Source: Sphingopyxis sp. Root154
GTDB taxonomy: Bacteria; Pseudomonadota; Alphaproteobacteria; Sphingomonadales; Sphingomonadaceae
Assembly: GCF_001427105.1 (NCBI RefSeq)
Contig: NZ_LMGI01000002.1
Coordinates: forward strand, 1,672,866 to 1,736,865
Length of the DNA: 64,000 nucleotides
Reading direction: 5' to 3'
In this document: piece by piece, positions 60,709 to 64,000 of the stretch
How the letters are laid out: the number at the start of each line of letters is the position of its first letter
Position numbering within the stretch: position 1 is the first letter of the stretch
Program-made: the position numbers and the translations under genes
Notes under the pieces: generated by a model
What the model was told of the DNA's origin: nothing
The model's input: the letters and a program-made list of their open reading frames with translations, nothing else
The model's database searches: none

Positions 60709-62474
60709 GCGAAGCCGCGCTGGGCATCACGCGCTCGATCAAGGGCCAGCCGTGGCACTGGCGGCGCGCGAGCGCCGACATGGCGTCCGAAAATCTCGCC
60801 CCCGACGATCTCGTGACGCAGCTGCTCCTCGCGCGCGGGGTGACGCGCGACGACCTCGATCGTCAGCGCACGCCGACCTTGCGCGGTTTCATGCCCGATC
60901 CGTCGCTGTTCCGCGACATGGACGCCGCCGCCGCACGGCTCGCCGATGCGGTCGAGCGCAAGGAGGCGGTGACGATCTTCGGCGATTATGACGTCGACGG
61001 CGCGACCTCGGCCGCGTTGCTCGTGCGGCTGTTGCGCGGGCTCGGGCTACCCGCAGGCGCCTATATCCCCGACCGTCTGATGGAAGGTTATGGCCCGTCG
61101 GGCGCCGCGCTGGTCAAGATCGGCGAAGCCGGGTCGAAGCTCGTCGTCACGGTCGATTGCGGTGCGCAGGCGTTTGACGCCATCAACGAGGCCAATGCGG
61201 CGGGGGTCGAGGTGATCGTCGTCGACCATCACCAGTGCGCGACGACTTTACCCGCAGCCTTTGCGCTGGTGAATCCGAACCGGCTCGACGAAGAGCCCGA
61301 CGCCGCGATCCACGGCAATCTCGCCGCGGTCGGGGTCGCCTTCCTGCTCGGCGCCGCGTTGCTCCGTACGCTGCGCGCGCGCAGCTTCTTCGCCACGCGC
61401 GACGAGCCGGCGCTGATCGACCTGCTCGATCTTGTGGCCTTGGGCACCGTCGCCGACGTCGCGCGGCTCACCGGCTTCAACCGCGCGCTGGTGACGCAGG
61501 GGCTGAAGGTGATGGCGCGGCGCGGCAACACCGGCCTCGCCGCCCTGATGGATGCCGCGCGCCTCATTAAGCCGCCGAGCGCGAGCGATATGGGCTTTGC
61601 GCTCGGTCCCCGGATCAACGCCGGCGGGCGCGTCGGCAAGTCGGACCTTGGCGTACGTTTGCTCACGACATCGGACCCACAGGAAGCCGCCGACATCGCC
61701 GTCGAACTCAACCGGCTGAACGAGGAGCGGCGCGCGATCGAGGCCGCGGTGCTCGACCAGGCCATCGAGGCGAGCGCGGCGTGCGGCAACGCCCCGGTCG
61801 CGATCGTCGCCGGACAGGGCTGGCACCCCGGGGTGATCGGTATCGTCGCCGGGCGCCTGAAAGAAAGACTGCACCGCCCCGCGATCGTCATCGCTCTCGA
61901 CGAGGATGGCGTCGGCAAGGGGTCGGGGCGCTCGATCAGCGGCGTCGACCTCGGCGCCGCGATCCTCGCCGCGAAAGAGACGGGGCTGCTCGTCGCCGGC
62001 GGCGGCCATGCGATGGCGGCGGGGCTGACCGTGGCGGCGGACAAGGTCGACGCACTCGGCGCTTATCTGAACGACCGGCTCGCCGCCGATGTCGAGCGCG
62101 CGAGCGGCGACAAGTCGCTATTGATCGACGCGGTGCTTGCGCCGCGCGGGATCAATCCTTTGTGGTGCGACGCGATCGAGAGCGCGGGGCCGTATGGCGC
62201 CGGCTGGCCCGCGCCGCGCGTCGCGACCGGGCCGGTGCGGATCGTCGAAGCAGGAATCGTCGGCACCGACCATGTCCGCCTGATCGTGTCGGGCGACGAC
62301 GGCGCACGCTTCAAGGCGGTCGCGTTCCGCAGCGCCGAAACCGAATTGGGTCAGGCGTTGCTCCACGCACGCGGCAACCGCAAACTATGGCTCGCGGGGC
62401 GCGCGAAACGCGACGATTGGGGCAGCCGGCCGGCGGCCGAACTCCATCTCGAGGATGCAGCCTGGGCCGACTGA
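60705..62474 (+). CDS. recJ: Single-stranded-DNA-specific exonuclease RecJ
   Basis: The ATG at 60705 overlaps the upstream stop. The product has 589 residues. The DHH phosphoesterase motifs are complete: FGDYDVDGATSAAL, VTVDCG, VVDHHQC, and the ALGTVADVARL segment. The DHHA1 domain has GKGSGRSISGVDLGAAI and AGGGHAMAAGLTV, and an OB-like C-terminus follows. It degrades 5'-ended single strands in recombination and mismatch repair. It is translationally coupled to the PH-domain gene. Confidence 0.95.
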   Translation: MSEAALGITRSIKGQPWHWRRASADMASENLAPDDLVTQLLLARGVTRDDLDRQRTPTLRGFMPDPSLFRDMDAAAARLADAVERKEAVTIFGDYDVDGATSAALLVRLLRGLGLPAGAYIPDRLMEGYGPSGAALVKIGEAGSKLVVTVDCGAQAFDAINEANAAGVEVIVVDHHQCATTLPAAFALVNPNRLDEEPDAAIHGNLAAVGVAFLLGAALLRTLRARSFFATRDEPALIDLLDLVALGTVADVARLTGFNRALVTQGLKVMARRGNTGLAALMDAARLIKPPSASDMGFALGPRINAGGRVGKSDLGVRLLTTSDPQEAADIAVELNRLNEERRAIEAAVLDQAIEASAACGNAPVAIVAGQGWHPGVIGIVAGRLKERLHRPAIVIALDEDGVGKGSGRSISGVDLGAAILAAKETGLLVAGGGHAMAAGLTVAADKVDALGAYLNDRLAADVERASGDKSLLIDAVLAPRGINPLWCDAIESAGPYGAGWPAPRVATGPVRIVEAGIVGTDHVRLIVSGDDGARFKAVAFRSAETELGQALLHARGNRKLWLAGRAKRDDWGSRPAAELHLEDAAWAD

Positions 62475-62496
62475 AGGGACGAAGGGAAGAGCGACG

Positions 62497-62880
62497 ATGT
62501 ACAGCCACACCACAATCGGCATCGACGATTTCGCCCGCGCCGAAGCCTTTTACGACGCGATCATGGCGGTGCTCGGGCATCCCGGATTCGTGCGGCAGAG
62601 CGAAGGGAAGGGCTATGGCACGCCGACCGGCCCCAAGGTCTTCGTCGGCCCGGCCTTTAATGGCGAGCCGATGTCGGTCGGCAATGGCACCCACATCGCC
62701 TTCATCGCGCCCGACCGGGCAACGGTCGATGCCTTTCATGCCGCGGCGCTTGCCAACGGCGGCAGCGACGAGGGCGCGCCGGGGCTCCGCCCGCATTATC
62801 ACGCCAACTATTACGGCGCCTATGTCCGCGATCCGGAAGGCAACAAGCTGCAGGCGGTATGCCATTCGCGGCACGGTTAA
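62497..62880 (+). CDS. VOC-family (glyoxalase-like) protein
   Basis: The start is ATG 62497. The product has 127 residues. A single VOC fold: MYSHTTIGIDDFARAEAFYDAIMAVLG, then HIAFIAPDRATVDAFHAAALANGG and NYYGAYVRDPEGNKLQAVCH, with the metal-ligand His near the start and Glu in DPEGNKLQ. Such proteins are metal-dependent lyases or isomerases, or bind small molecules. The specific reaction is unknown. It is separated from tRNA-Glu by 67 bp, in which nothing else is seen. Confidence 0.88.
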   Translation: MYSHTTIGIDDFARAEAFYDAIMAVLGHPGFVRQSEGKGYGTPTGPKVFVGPAFNGEPMSVGNGTHIAFIAPDRATVDAFHAAALANGGSDEGAPGLRPHYHANYYGAYVRDPEGNKLQAVCHSRHG

Positions 62881-62947
62881 ATTAGCGCCGATTGAGTCCT
62901 TGACCGGGGGAACACGCACGGCTAATGCGCCGCTTCACCGATCAGAC

Positions 62948-63023
62948 GGCCCCTTCGTCTAGCGGTCTAGGACGTCGCCCTTTCACGGCGAAAACACGGG
63001 TTCGAGTCCCGTAGGGGTCACCA
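62948..63023 (+). tRNA. tRNA-Glu (anticodon TTC)
   Basis: Acceptor GGCCCCT/AGGGGTC, anticodon stem TCGCC/GGCGA with loop CTTTCAC (anticodon TTC), T loop TTCGAGTC, CCA encoded. It is 76 nt long. An integrase gene starts 163 bases past its 3' end, so the 3' part of this tRNA is the probable insertion site. Confidence 0.97.
63001..63023 (+). other. Likely attL core at the 3' end of tRNA-Glu
   Basis: P4-type integrases recombine at tRNA 3' ends, from the T loop to CCA. The integrase reading away from this tRNA is the expected geometry. The matching right-hand copy would lie beyond the window. Confidence 0.55.
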
Positions 63024-63186
63024 ACTCTCTTTCCCAGAGAGTTCCAGTATGTGCCAAGAGCGGCTGATTTCTGCGGTTTTTTGTGGTATAGGTATCCCAT
63101 ATGGAGCGACTTCGCACCACCGGATACCACCATCTCGATGGTATATTCGATGGTAGCGCGGTTCTCCCCTTGTCGGAGATACCATC
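63024..63186 (+). promoter_or_regulatory. Repeat-rich leader of the integrase gene
   Basis: A hairpin AACTCTCT-TTCCC-AGAGAGTT (63023-63043) abuts the tRNA. Further on, a GGTAT/ATACC-type motif recurs in both orientations near 63083, 63092, 63122, 63138 and 63178, including an ATACCA...TGGTAT inverted pair at 63125-63145. Repeats like these are often integrase arm sites or autoregulatory operators. GGAG lies ~10 nt before the integrase ATG. Confidence 0.45.
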
Positions 63187-64000
63187 ATGGCACTTACTGC
63201 TGTTGCTATCAAAAACGCCAAAGGCCGCGAAAAACCCTACAAACTCGCCGATTCTGACGGGCTGTTTCTGTATGTGACCCCCAACGGCGGACGCTATTGG
63301 CGCATGAACTACCGCCACTTGGGCAAGCAGAAGACGCTGGCGTTCGGCGTCTATCCAGACACAGGCCTTGCCGAAGCCCGCCAGCGGCGCGACGCAGCGC
63401 GGAAGGTCCTCGCACATGGCGATGATCCCGCAGAGCAGATCAAGCTCGATAAGGTCGCGGCCACCGTCGCGGCATCCAACAGCTTCAAGGCGGTTGCCGA
63501 CGAATGGCTTGGGAAGGTCGAGCGCGAAGGCCGCTCCGCCGTCACCATGAAGAAATCGCGCTGGCTGCTGGACTTCATCAACGAGTCAATCGGCAAGCGC
63601 CCCATCGCCTCCATCTCGGCGCAGGAGCTTTTAGTCATGCTCCGCAAGATGGAGAGCAGAGGCCGCTACGAGACCGCGAAGCGGCTTCGCAGCACTTGCA
63701 GCCAGATATTCCGCTATGCCATCGCCACGGCCCGCGCAGAGCGCGATGTGGCCACCGATTTGCGTGGCGCGCTCATCGCCCCCCAGCCAGTCCACCGCGC
63801 GGCGATCACCGGCGCCAATGAAGCGGGCGGCCTGCTGCGTGCCATCGATGCGTTTGAGGGCCATCCCAACACAAAGGCAGCGCTGCGGCTCCTGCCTCAT
63901 GTGTTCGTGCGCCCGGGCGAGCTGCGCTATGCCGAATGGGCCGACTTCGATTTCGACAAGGCGCTCTGGGTCATCCCGAAGCACAAGACCAAGATGCGCC
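63187..64000 (+). CDS. P4-type tyrosine-recombinase integrase (truncated by window edge)
   Basis: The frame runs open to the end of the window, giving 271 residues. The N-terminal DUF4102-type arm-binding domain is clear: MALTAVAIKNAKGREKPYKLADSDGLFLYVTPNGGRYW, then GKQKTLAFGVYPDTGLAEAR. The core-binding SAM-like domain follows (~95-190), and the catalytic domain begins with the first active-site arginine in VFVRPGELRYAEW (~residue 238). The remaining R, H and Y are beyond the window. It directs insertion of a genomic island at the adjacent tRNA-Glu. Confidence 0.93.
   Translation, partial: MALTAVAIKNAKGREKPYKLADSDGLFLYVTPNGGRYWRMNYRHLGKQKTLAFGVYPDTGLAEARQRRDAARKVLAHGDDPAEQIKLDKVAATVAASNSFKAVADEWLGKVEREGRSAVTMKKSRWLLDFINESIGKRPIASISAQELLVMLRKMESRGRYETAKRLRSTCSQIFRYAIATARAERDVATDLRGALIAPQPVHRAAITGANEAGGLLRAIDAFEGHPNTKAALRLLPHVFVRPGELRYAEWADFDFDKALWVIPKHKTKMR

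Noticed and set aside
1..64000. CRISPR array, phage structural genes, restriction-modification or toxin-antitoxin system
   Set aside because: No regular direct repeats with spacers and no proteins of these classes were recognised; only the integrase at the right edge and the parB/DUF932 remnant point to mobile DNA.

Overview
The window looks like chromosomal DNA of a sphingomonad alphaproteobacterium, most likely Sphingopyxis or a close relative. The genus is inference. It rests on very high GC, strong G/C third-position codon use, a CC_3452-type small exported protein, a ParB/DUF932 plasmid-type module, a proline-rich TonB with two ExbD proteins, and hom, glpX and recJ in the same order and direction. 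Coding density is high and most genes are housekeeping. Three stretches look accessory.

Left part (1-3.5 kb). The 3' end of an exported nuclease with an Excalibur motif is followed by a gene-poor stretch with a possible small RNA. Then come a FecI-type sigma gene and a parB that are cut at the same point and joined tail to tail near base 1255. An intact DUF932 gene follows, and the segment ends at tRNA-Gly(GCC). This looks like a decayed plasmid-like element beside a tRNA.

3.5-18 kb is conserved core: a CnoX-type thioredoxin, a LON-domain protein, a sigma-region-2 protein, a Ubi-type hydroxylase, FtsK, LolA, a structured RNA candidate, exonuclease III overlapping GTP cyclohydrolase II, a LytS/LytTR-type two-component pair, an HxlR regulator facing a small exported protein, and the bifunctional (p)ppGpp enzyme Rsh.

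18.4-28.0 kb is the most unusual region. Four tightly packed minus-strand genes encode, in transcription order, a membrane-anchored penta-heme cytochrome c, a lipoprotein with two HbpS/GlcG-like heme-binding domains, an outer-membrane beta-barrel, and a 1,429-residue decaheme cytochrome whose C-terminus carries LVIVD propeller-like repeats. The set resembles a porin-cytochrome electron conduit but with an unfamiliar composition. It lies directly downstream of a glutamate dehydrogenase gene, and a CcmI-like cytochrome-maturation protein is divergently encoded next to it.

28-47 kb holds proline catabolism (putA with an Lrp-type putR), an EAL phosphodiesterase, tRNA-Gly(CCC), a transglutaminase-like protein, two MFS transporters, CinA, GST, GNAT, a BI-1 protein, ThpR, a low-molecular-weight phosphatase, SodC, and a compositionally different two-gene SDR-DoxX/DUF2269 unit.

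47-62.9 kb carries the TonB energy-transduction operon (tonB-exbB-exbD-exbD), homoserine dehydrogenase, class II fructose-1,6-bisphosphatase, several exported proteins of unknown function, a flavodoxin-like protein, an SdsA-type alkyl sulfatase, two PH-domain membrane proteins, RecJ and a VOC protein. The right end (62.9-64 kb) is tRNA-Glu(TTC) followed at once by a P4-type tyrosine integrase running off the window, which marks the start of a genomic island. No rRNA, CRISPR array or insertion sequence was recognised.
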